A DNA stretch of 32,503 nucleotides from Streptomyces atriruber (GTDB taxonomy: Bacteria > Actinomycetota > Actinomycetes > Streptomycetales > Streptomycetaceae): NCBI RefSeq assembly GCF_001418325.1, contig NZ_LIPN01000349.1:1-32503 (forward strand). The letters are read 5' to 3'. Under the pieces are notes generated by a model. That model saw only the letters and a list, made by a program, of their open reading frames with translations, was not told the origin of the DNA and did no database searches. The translations under genes and the position numbers were made by a program. Position 1 is the first letter of the stretch; each line of letters starts with the position of its first letter. Positions 22,795-29,295 of this stretch are shown here, one piece after another.

Positions 22795-24081
22795 TCAGCA
22801 GGAGCGGGCCACGAGAGCGCGCCGCTCCTGCACCCGCGCCGCGTGCGAGCCCCACACCGTGACCGACACGACCCCGAGCACCGCGAGGATGCCGAGCCCC
22901 ACGGTCCCGGCCCAGCCGCCCGCGTGGAAGGCGACCGCGCCGAGCGTGCCGCCCGCGCTGGAGCCCAGGTAGTACGCGGACTGGTAGAGCGCGGACGCCT
23001 GTGCCCGCCCGGTCGTGGCCGTCCGGCTCACCGACGAGGACGCGACCGCGTGCCCCGCGAAGAATCCGGCGGTGATCAGGACGAGCCCGAGCAGCACCAG
23101 GACCAGCGAGGGGGAGAGGGAGAGCAGCAGCCCGCCGGCCGTCGTGCTCACCGCCAGATACAGCGCGCCGCGCCGCCCGAGCCGGGTCACGAGCCGCCCG
23201 GCGGCCGCCGACGACACGGTGCCGACGAGGTAGACGAGGAAGATCGAGCCGATGACGCCCTGCGGCAGCGAGAACGGTGCCTCGGTGAGGCGGTACCCGA
23301 TCACCGTGTAGACCGCCCCGAAGACGGTCATGAACAGCGCCCCGATCGCGTACAGCCTGCACAGGAGCGGGTTCGACAGATGCGTGCGCACCGTGCGCGC
23401 GAGGGACCTGGGGCTGAGCGGCCCCGGGGCGAAGTGCCGGGGCGCGGGCAGCAGCACCCGGAAGGCGACCGCGCACAGCACCGCGACGACACCGACCACG
23501 CCGACCGCCGCGCGCCAGCCCCAGGCCTGCGCGACCCAGCCGGTGACGATGCGCCCGCTCATCCCGCCGATGGAGTTGCCCGCCACGAACAGTCCGATCG
23601 CGGCGACCAGTGCCTTGGGCCGCACTTCCTCGGCGAGGAACGCCATCGCGGAGGCGGGGAGCCCCGCGAGGGCCGCGCCCTGCACGGCGCGCAGCGCGAT
23701 CAGCACCTCGACCGAGGGGGAGAAGGGGACGAGGAGCCCGACGGCGACGGCGACGGTCAGCGAGGCGGTCATCATCGTGCGCCGCCCGTAGCGCTCGCTG
23801 AGGGCGCTCAGCGGAAGGACGAAGAGGGCCAGTGCGCCGGTGGCCGCGGACACCGTCCAGCTGGCGGTGCTCGCGCTCACGCCGAAGTCGGCGGAGACGA
23901 GGGGGAGGAGGGCCTGCGTGGAGTAGAGGAGGGCGAAGGTCGCGACGCCGGCGAGGAAGAGCGCGAAGCTCATCCGGCGGTAGCCGGGCCCGCCCGGGGT
24001 CAGTCGTGTGTCGGCGGCGGGGGACGACGGGGCAGGGGCGACCGCGAGGGTGGCGGACGCCCCACTACTGGCAGCAGGCAT
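22795..24081 (-). CDS. MFS transporter (drug/sugar-efflux type)
   Basis: This 428-residue major facilitator has about twelve hydrophobic segments after a Ser/Ala/Pro-rich cytoplasmic start. SERYGRRTMM (loop 2-3, motif A) and LGRRGALYLA (loop 8-9) show the two halves. The ATG at 24081 is six bases after a -10 (TACGTT) that lies 18 bases after TTGGAC on the minus strand, and there is no ribosome binding site, so the mRNA is probably leaderless. The gene diverges from a LysR regulator across 62 bases containing an LTTR-type box, which makes it the likely target. Exported substrate unknown. Confidence 0.9.
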   Translation of the reverse strand: MPAASSGASATLAVAPAPSSPAADTRLTPGGPGYRRMSFALFLAGVATFALLYSTQALLPLVSADFGVSASTASWTVSAATGALALFVLPLSALSERYGRRTMMTASLTVAVAVGLLVPFSPSVEVLIALRAVQGAALAGLPASAMAFLAEEVRPKALVAAIGLFVAGNSIGGMSGRIVTGWVAQAWGWRAAVGVVGVVAVLCAVAFRVLLPAPRHFAPGPLSPRSLARTVRTHLSNPLLCRLYAIGALFMTVFGAVYTVIGYRLTEAPFSLPQGVIGSIFLVYLVGTVSSAAAGRLVTRLGRRGALYLAVSTTAGGLLLSLSPSLVLVLLGLVLITAGFFAGHAVASSSVSRTATTGRAQASALYQSAYYLGSSAGGTLGAVAFHAGGWAGTVGLGILAVLGVVSVTVWGSHAARVQERRALVARSC

Positions 24082-24087
24082 GCGAAG

Positions 24088-24117
24088 AACGTACGACCGG
24101 TTTTTTGATGCGTCCAA
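24088..24117 (-). promoter_or_regulatory. Leaderless promoter of the MFS gene
   Basis: On the minus strand TTGGAC (24117-24112), 18 bases and TACGTT (24093-24088) are followed by six bases and ATG. This places the transcription start at or next to the start codon. Confidence 0.6.
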
Positions 24118-24122
24118 TGCAT
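24108..24122. promoter_or_regulatory. LysR-type (T-N11-A) box between MFS and LysR genes
   Basis: ATGC-N7-GCAT is an inverted repeat with the T-N11-A pattern of LysR-type regulators. It covers the -35 of the MFS gene and lies 21 bases before the LysR ATG, which fits control of both genes by the regulator. Confidence 0.5.
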
Positions 24123-24143
24123 GGAAACCCCATAATCGATCCC

Positions 24144-25139
24144 ATGCAGCATCAGCGGAGGTCACAGCGGCGCGTGTCACAGAACAGTGACGCGCAGGAC
24201 ATCGTGACGCTGCTCGCGCCCCGTCTCGCGTACTTCGCGGGGGTCGCCCGCACCGAGCACGTCACGCGCGCCGCCGAGCAGCTGGGGATCCCCCAGTCGA
24301 CGCTGTCCCGCGCCCTCGTCCGGCTCGAGAAGGACCTGGGGGTCGACCTGTTCGCGCGCCGCGGCCGCACGGTCTCGCTCACCCCGGCGGGCCGTACCTT
24401 CCTCTCCTCGGTCGAGCGGGCGCTCGGCGAGGTGGAGCGCGCCGCCGAGTCCGTCCGTGCCGACGCCGACCCGGCGTCCGGCAAGGTCGCCTTCGGCTTC
24501 CTGCACACCATGGGCTCGGAGACGGTCCCGGGCCTGATCCGCGCCTTCCGGGCCGACCACCCGCGCATCCGCTTCAGCCTCGTCCAGAACTACGGCGAGG
24601 CGATGCTGGAGCGGCTGCGCGCGGGCGAGCTCGACCTCTGCCTCACCTCACCCGTGCCCGACGCGCCCGACCTCGTCGCCCGCCGCCTCGACGAGCAGCG
24701 CCTGCGCCTGGTCGTCCCCGACGACCACCGCCTGGCCGCCCGCAAGCGGGTCCGCCTCACCGAGGCCGCCGAAGAGGCCTTCGTGACCCTGGAGCCGGGG
24801 TACGGCCTGCGCCGCATCACGGACGACCTCTGCCGGGAGGCGGGCTTCAAGCCCCGCATCGCGTTCGAGGGCGAGGAGGCGGAGACGCTGCGCGGCCTGG
24901 TCGCGGCGGGCCTGGGCGTGGCCCTGCTGCCCCCGCCCGCGGTGCCGCGCCCGGGGGTCGTGGAGCTGACGGTGACGGGGCAGCGGGCGGTGCGCGAGAT
25001 CGGCGTGGCCTGGCTGGGCGGCCATCCGGACACGCCGCCGGTGGCGGCGTTCAAGGAGTTCCTGCTGAGCAGGAAGGGAAAACTGCTGCCGCAGATGGGA
25101 CCGGGCGCGCAGGCGGGCATCAGCCCGTCCGGCGTTTGA
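24144..25139 (+). CDS. LysR-family transcriptional regulator
   Basis: The 331-residue protein has an N-terminal winged helix (LAYFAGVARTEHVTRAAEQL, then IPQSTLSRALVRLEKDLG) and a periplasmic-binding-protein-like effector domain from about 115. ATG 24144 is seven bases after a CATAAT hexamer (24131-24136) and lacks a ribosome binding site, so it may be leaderless. It is divergent from the MFS gene and probably controls it. The last residues (ISPSGV) and the stop codon come from a dispersed intergenic repeat (25120-25143), so the C-terminus has been modified by repeat insertion. Confidence 0.9.
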   Translation: MQHQRRSQRRVSQNSDAQDIVTLLAPRLAYFAGVARTEHVTRAAEQLGIPQSTLSRALVRLEKDLGVDLFARRGRTVSLTPAGRTFLSSVERALGEVERAAESVRADADPASGKVAFGFLHTMGSETVPGLIRAFRADHPRIRFSLVQNYGEAMLERLRAGELDLCLTSPVPDAPDLVARRLDEQRLRLVVPDDHRLAARKRVRLTEAAEEAFVTLEPGYGLRRITDDLCREAGFKPRIAFEGEEAETLRGLVAAGLGVALLPPPAVPRPGVVELTVTGQRAVREIGVAWLGGHPDTPPVAAFKEFLLSRKGKLLPQMGPGAQAGISPSGV

Positions 25140-25143
25140 GGAC
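25120..25143. repeat. Dispersed Streptomyces element at the LysR 3' end
   Basis: TCAGCCCGTCCGGCGTTTGA plus four bases matches 19304-19327 at 22 of 24 positions. It supplies the stop codon of the LysR gene and lies between two convergent genes. Confidence 0.75.
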
Positions 25144-25190
25144 GAACTCGGCGAAGCCGGTGACAGACAGGGCCCCGTCGCGGAAGGGCC

Positions 25191-25955
25191 TCACCTTCGA
25201 AGCGACTGCCCGAAGCCGGAGGCCAACGGCATCCGCAGCCCCAACGGCGGCGGAGCCGCCAACGCGTCCTCCAAGGGGCGGGCGAAGTCCGCCCCGAACA
25301 ACGTGCCCATCACGAAGTCCGAGGCCAGCGCCAGGACTTCGGACTGATGCTGGTGCAACCGGTGCCCGTCCGAGTGCACCTCGAACCGGCACACGTCCCG
25401 GTTCGCCTTCTTGGCCCGCTCCGCGAGCCGGAACGACAGCTCGGGATCGGTCCGTTCGTCGTTCGTGCCGTGCACGATGAGCACCCGGCGCCCCGCGAGC
25501 TGCTTCACCGGCTCGGGCGGCGCGGCCACGTCGTCCTCCGGCAGCCAAGGGGCCATCGCCAGCACGGAGTTGACCGCCGTGTGCCCGCCCGCGCGGAGCG
25601 CCGCGCGGCCGCCCATGTCCACTCCGGCCAGGCAGACGGGGACGTCGCCGTAGAGACGTACGATTTCGTCCGCCGCCCAGTTCGTGTCGCGGGCGAGCTC
25701 CGCCTGCGCGCCGTTCCAGCCCCGGCAGCGGTAGTGCACGACATGCGTGGCGAGGCCCGCCTCCCGGCCGTCGTGGGCCAGTCTTCGGCCCAGCGCGCGC
25801 ACCCCGACTCCCGCCAGCGGCGACGGCTTGCGGCTGGAGGTCTCGGCGCCGCCGGGGAGCAGGAGCACCACTCCGCCGACCGCCGAGGGCGCCGTTCCGA
25901 TCACACGCCCGAGCCTGGCCGCGCCCGCCGGCCCCGCGGTCCCTTCCTGTGCCAT
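25191..25955 (-). CDS. Alpha/beta-hydrolase fold protein with Asp at the nucleophile elbow
   Basis: The 254-residue protein has the core of an alpha/beta-hydrolase (dienelactone-hydrolase-like): VVLLLPGG (29-36) as the oxyanion strand, CLAGVDMGGRAAL (108-120) at the nucleophile elbow, LIVHGTNDERTDPE as the acid loop and HSDGHRLHQH carrying the His. The elbow is G-V-D-M-G, so the usual Ser is D113, as in epoxide hydrolases and dehalogenases. The reaction is unknown. ATG 25955 is the only start compatible with the first strand. It is convergent with the LysR gene and divergent from add. Confidence 0.78.
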   Translation of the reverse strand: MAQEGTAGPAGAARLGRVIGTAPSAVGGVVLLLPGGAETSSRKPSPLAGVGVRALGRRLAHDGREAGLATHVVHYRCRGWNGAQAELARDTNWAADEIVRLYGDVPVCLAGVDMGGRAALRAGGHTAVNSVLAMAPWLPEDDVAAPPEPVKQLAGRRVLIVHGTNDERTDPELSFRLAERAKKANRDVCRFEVHSDGHRLHQHQSEVLALASDFVMGTLFGADFARPLEDALAAPPPLGLRMPLASGFGQSLRR

Positions 25956-26029
25956 GACAGAACAGTGTCAGAAGCCATGGTGTACGCCACCCTTCCGCAG
26001 GGTCACTGTTACGTATCGACCAGTGAGTT

Positions 26030-26041
26030 CTACGCGCGTAG
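26030..26041. promoter_or_regulatory. Nucleoside-regulon operator (add), exact palindrome
   Basis: CTACGCGCGTAG is a perfect 12-bp palindrome lying between the -35 region and the -10 of add, 16 bases before the start codon. It is the best copy of the motif found upstream of five nucleoside-related transcription units in this window. Confidence 0.7.
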
Positions 26042-26045
26042 GCGC

Positions 26046-26051
26046 TAGAGT
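26046..26051 (+). promoter_or_regulatory. -10 element of add, leaderless transcript predicted
   Basis: TAGAGT is followed by six bases (GCCGAA) and ATG 26058, with no ribosome binding site. The start codon is therefore at or next to the expected transcription start. No good -35 is visible. Confidence 0.6.
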
Positions 26052-26057
26052 GCCGAA

Positions 26058-27227
26058 ATGACGAGCCAGACACACACAGCCGGTCACACGGACCGTGAAT
26101 CGCCCAGCGCCGACCAGATCGGCCGCGCCCCGAAGGTGCTCCTGCACGACCACCTCGACGGTGGCCTGCGCCCCGGCACGATCGTCGACCTCGCCCGGGA
26201 GAACGGGTACGAGGGCCTGCCCGAGACCGACCCCGACAAGCTCGGGATCTGGTTCCGCGAGGCGGCCGACTCCGGCTCCCTGGAGCGCTACCTGGAGACC
26301 TTCGCCCACACCTGCGCGGTGATGCAGACGAAGGACGCCCTCAAGCGCGTGGCCGCCGAGTGCGCCGAGGACCTCGCCGAGGACGGCGTCGTCTACGCCG
26401 AGATCCGGTACGCCCCCGAGCAGCACCTGGAGCAGGGCCTCACCCTCGAAGAGGTCGTCGAAGCCGTCAACGAGGGCTTCCGCGAGGGCGAGCGCCGCGC
26501 GAAGGAGAACGGACACCGCATCCGCGTGGGCGCCCTGCTCACCGCCATGCGGCACGCCGCCCGCGCCCTGGAGATCGCCGAACTCGCCAACCGCTACCGG
26601 GACTTCGGCGTCGTCGGATTCGACATCGCGGGCGCCGAGGCGGGCTTCCCGCCCACCCGCCACCTCGACGCCTTCGAGTTCCTCAAGCGCGAGAACAACC
26701 ACTTCACGATCCACGCGGGCGAGGCCTTCGGCCTGCCGTCGATCTGGCAGGCCCTGCAGTGGTGCGGCGCCGACCGCCTCGGTCACGGCGTGCGCATCAT
26801 CGACGACATCGAGATCGCCGACGACGGCACGGTCCGCCTCGGCCGCCTCGCGTCGTACGTGCGCGACAAGCGCATCCCGCTGGAGCTCTGCCCGACGTCC
26901 AACCTCCAGACGGGCGCCGCCACCTCCTACGCGGAACACCCCATCGGCCTGCTGCGCAAGCTGCATTTCCGCGCGACCGTGAACACCGACAACCGCCTGA
27001 TGTCGGGCACCAGCATGAGCCGCGAATTCGAGCACCTGGTCGGCACGTTCGGCTACACGCTCGACGACATGCAGTGGTTCACAGTCAATGCGATGAAATC
27101 AGCATTCATTCCTTTCGATGAACGCCTGGCCATGATCAATGACGTGATCAAGCCCGGATATGCCGAGCTGAAGTCCGAATGGCTGTTCCGTCAGACCGTC
27201 TCGACCAGCGCTTCTGTCGAGAGCTGA
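26058..27227 (+). CDS. add: Adenosine deaminase
   Basis: The 389-residue zinc enzyme deaminates adenosine or deoxyadenosine to (deoxy)inosine in the cytoplasm. LHDHLDGGLRPG (29-40) carries the H-x-H zinc pair (H30, H32). FTIHAGEAFG holds the third His and the catalytic Glu, LGHGVR the next His, and NTDNRLMSG the Asp-Asp region (here D-N). Length and order match the family. The start has no ribosome binding site but fits a leaderless message. A nucleoside-regulon palindrome sits in its promoter, linking it to the transporter island 8 kb away. It ends before a strong hairpin (27259-27286). Confidence 0.95.
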   Translation: MTSQTHTAGHTDRESPSADQIGRAPKVLLHDHLDGGLRPGTIVDLARENGYEGLPETDPDKLGIWFREAADSGSLERYLETFAHTCAVMQTKDALKRVAAECAEDLAEDGVVYAEIRYAPEQHLEQGLTLEEVVEAVNEGFREGERRAKENGHRIRVGALLTAMRHAARALEIAELANRYRDFGVVGFDIAGAEAGFPPTRHLDAFEFLKRENNHFTIHAGEAFGLPSIWQALQWCGADRLGHGVRIIDDIEIADDGTVRLGRLASYVRDKRIPLELCPTSNLQTGAATSYAEHPIGLLRKLHFRATVNTDNRLMSGTSMSREFEHLVGTFGYTLDDMQWFTVNAMKSAFIPFDERLAMINDVIKPGYAELKSEWLFRQTVSTSASVES

Positions 27228-27258
27228 CCTCATTGCGTCCGCGTTGGGCGACGCGTCG

Positions 27259-27286
27259 GCGGCCGGGGATTTCGCACCCCGGCCGC
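27259..27286 (+). terminator. Terminator after add
   Basis: GCGGCCGGGG (27259-27268), an 8-base loop and CCCCGGCCGC (27277-27286) form a perfect 10-bp stem followed by TTTCCTTT. Confidence 0.85.
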
Positions 27287-27387
27287 TTTCCTTTGCCCCT
27301 GGACCGTGATCCGGGCTGCTTACGGTCGTTGAACCGCTCAAACCCCCCTCCCCACATCCGTAAGCAATGACGCAAGGACGCATTGAG

Positions 27388-27714
27388 ATGAAGCAGTCTG
27401 TCGCCAAGTCCCTCGGTGTCGCCGCTCTCGGCGCCGCTTTCGCCGCCGCGGGCGCCGGTGCCGCGAACGCCGCTCCCGCCGTCGCCGACCCGGCGGCCGC
27501 CCTCGGGCCCGTCACCTCCGTGGTCCCCGCCGCCGGAGCCACCGAGTCCCTGTCCGCCGGACAGAACGCCCTCAGCAGCGGCCTGGAAGCCACCAAGCCC
27601 GTGCTCGGCAACCTCACGGGCCCGAAGCCGGGCGGCCCGACCTCGGCGGTCTCCGGGATGCTCGGCGGCCTGCCCCTCGGCGGCAGCGGCGTCAACGGCC
27701 TGCCGCTCGGCTGA
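27388..27714 (+). CDS. Small secreted protein of unknown function
   Basis: The 108-residue product has a clear signal peptide (KQSVAK, hydrophobic Ala/Gly stretch, cleavage near ANAA at about 29). The mature part is low-complexity, Ala/Gly/Pro/Leu-rich, ending in LPLGGSGVNGLPLG. Such short secreted proteins are common in Streptomyces and have no established role. ATG 27388 has AAGGA at 27374-27378; the ATG at 27367 would lengthen the leader without a ribosome binding site. Monocistronic, between two strong terminators. Confidence 0.75.
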   Translation: MKQSVAKSLGVAALGAAFAAAGAGAANAAPAVADPAAALGPVTSVVPAAGATESLSAGQNALSSGLEATKPVLGNLTGPKPGGPTSAVSGMLGGLPLGGSGVNGLPLG

Positions 27715-27735
27715 CCGGACCCCGTCCGAACGCCC

Positions 27736-27770
27736 GATGGGGCGCCCCTCCAGGAGAGGGGCGCCCCATC
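27736..27770. terminator. Strong terminator after small secreted protein gene
   Basis: GATGGGGCGCCCCTC (27736-27750), loop CAGGA and its perfect 15-bp complement (27756-27770). It lies between convergent genes and may serve both. Confidence 0.9.
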
Positions 27771-27802
27771 GTCGTGTCATGGCCGCTCGGTCGTGGCCGC
27801 GG

Positions 27803-28003
27803 TCACCAGGCCTGACGGGCCTTGCTCTCCGAGGGCAGCAGGATCCACAACGCGATGTAGAGCAGGAACTGGGGGCCGGGCAGCAGGCACGAGACCACGA
27901 AGATCACGCGCATCGTCGTCGCGGAGGTGCCGAAGCGCCGGGCAAGGGCTGCGCACACTCCGCCGATCATCCGGCCGTTGGTGGGGCGGGCAAGGGCGGT
28001 CAT
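27803..28003 (-). CDS. PspC-domain membrane protein
   Basis: This 66-residue protein is almost entirely a PspC domain: RPTNGRMIGGVCAALARRFG (6-25) followed by one membrane helix (TMRVIFVVSCLLPGPQFLLYIALWILLP). Members associate with membrane-stress responses. The ATG at 28003 has AAGGAG at 28010-28015. It stands alone on the minus strand with no phage-shock partners nearby. Confidence 0.88.
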   Translation of the reverse strand: MTALARPTNGRMIGGVCAALARRFGTSATTMRVIFVVSCLLPGPQFLLYIALWILLPSESKARQAW

Positions 28004-28094
28004 GTCGGGCTCCTTCGCGAACCGTGGGTGCGAGGCCTCTCTGTGTGCCTCGATACTTCGACGGTACGTTCACGAAGCAGGTCAAAGCATCGCT

Positions 28095-28652
28095 CTACGG
28101 TGCGATACCGACCCTGGGAATCGTCGGGGTCGGTCCCTGAGGGGCCTCCTCCCGGGGGAGGGCCACGCGACGCTCCCCGTCATCGCCGCGACGGAGCCGC
28201 GCCCTGACCGCGGGCACGACCGCGACATGCGCCAGCGCCACCCCGAAGGTGTTCAGGAGCAGCGAGTCGATGTCGACGACCTGACCGGGCACCCCGGTCT
28301 GCAGCAGTTCGATGCCGAGCGAGAGCATCGCCCCGGCAGCGACCGTGCGCACCAGCGAACCCCATGGCGAGACCACGAGCCGCCCGCCGGCCAGGGGCAG
28401 CAGGAAACCGAGCGGGGCGAGCAGCAGCACGCTCTCGCCGATCCGGCGGGCCGCCTGCAGACCGCCGAGCGCCAGATCCGCCTTGATCCCGGCGAGCGGC
28501 TGCAGATTCGCGGCGCTCACCCAGGGGACGTCCAGCGGGCGCAACGTGATCCACCCGACGAGCAGGAGATGTGCGACGAGGAGGAATCCTCCTGTCGCAC
28601 GGAAGCGGATGGCGGCACTGTGGCCGCCCGAGCCTTGACGCACGCCCCCCAA
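28095..28652 (-). CDS. VanZ-family membrane protein
   Basis: The 185-residue protein has four or so membrane helices and VanZ-like features: GWITLRPLDVPW in the first loop, LLLAPLGFLLPL in the middle helix, and the family's ELLQTGVPGQVVDIDSLLLN with its Q/D-D pattern near 118-137. VanZ proteins are linked to teicoplanin resistance in enterococci, but most actinobacterial members have no assigned function. The start is uncertain: TTG 28652 or GTG 28643; neither has a well-spaced ribosome binding site. No van resistance genes are adjacent. Confidence 0.8.
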   Translation of the reverse strand: MGGVRQGSGGHSAAIRFRATGGFLLVAHLLLVGWITLRPLDVPWVSAANLQPLAGIKADLALGGLQAARRIGESVLLLAPLGFLLPLAGGRLVVSPWGSLVRTVAAGAMLSLGIELLQTGVPGQVVDIDSLLLNTFGVALAHVAVVPAVRARLRRGDDGERRVALPREEAPQGPTPTIPRVGIAP

Positions 28653-28695
28653 GACGCCGCGGGTGGCGGGATCGGTTCCGCGTACGCGACGGTGG

Positions 28696-29295
28696 TTACC
28701 CGACGGTTTTCACCGGGGGTGCCACGGTCCCGGGGCGGGACCGCACCTCCGGAGTGCACTCGTAGCGCCGCAGGGGACTGCTCTCGGGGCCGCCCATGAC
28801 CACCGTGCCGTCGTCCGACGCCGCGTTGTCGGCCAGCGTGCACACGATCTGTGCGAGCGCGAAGGCGGACAGGTCCTCCGGCGGCGTGCTCAGGCGCAGC
28901 GCCTCGGCGGGATCGCCCTTGCGCGGCCCGGACACGGTGATGCCGCGGCGCACGTCCGTGGCGAAGCCCGCTTGCTTCTCGTCCTCCGAGGGAGGCGTCG
29001 CCAGCTCGTCGAGGAGGGCCTGCGCGATGCGCACCCGGTCGGTGGTCGCCTTGTCCGTGCGCAGCTGCACGTTGCGGTCGACGGTCACCAGCTGGGCCGC
29101 GCACACCAGGAAGACCTCCACCGGCACGCCGGTGCCCGACTGCGACGCGATGCTGGAGCCCGACATCACACACGGGACCCGCGACGGCGCGGCGCCGTAG
29201 TCGGTCGGCACCTCCGTCGACCTGATCCCGCATCCGGCGAGCACGGCGGTGAGCCCCACGGCGGCGGCCACGGCACGGATACGACGCCCGTTCAC
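28696..29295 (-). CDS. AfsQ-operon lipoprotein, GerMN-like
   Basis: The 199-residue protein has an N-terminal basic leader, a hydrophobic helix and a lipobox LAGC with Cys at 22, so it is an exported lipoprotein. The body (about 50-160) fits a GerMN-like fold (VEVFLVCAAQLVTV, ALLDELATPPSEDE, ALAQIVCTL). The GTG start at 29295 overlaps the afsQ2 stop (GTGA), so it is the third gene of afsQ1-afsQ2-lipoprotein. The arrangement recalls CseA beside CseB/CseC, a lipoprotein that damps its two-component system; a similar sensor-modulating role here is inference. It is homologous by position to the SCO4905 lipoprotein of S. coelicolor. Confidence 0.85.
   Translation of the reverse strand: MNGRRIRAVAAAVGLTAVLAGCGIRSTEVPTDYGAAPSRVPCVMSGSSIASQSGTGVPVEVFLVCAAQLVTVDRNVQLRTDKATTDRVRIAQALLDELATPPSEDEKQAGFATDVRRGITVSGPRKGDPAEALRLSTPPEDLSAFALAQIVCTLADNAASDDGTVVMGGPESSPLRRYECTPEVRSRPGTVAPPVKTVG

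Noticed and set aside
25120..26073. Minus-strand open frame of 317 codons overlapping the alpha/beta-hydrolase in another frame
   Set aside because: Arg/Gly/Ala-rich, with no domain, while the 25191-25955 frame keeps the fold motifs.
28095..28652. Glycopeptide resistance function for the VanZ protein
   Set aside because: No vanHAX-type or vanRS genes are nearby; most actinobacterial VanZ proteins stand alone with unknown function.
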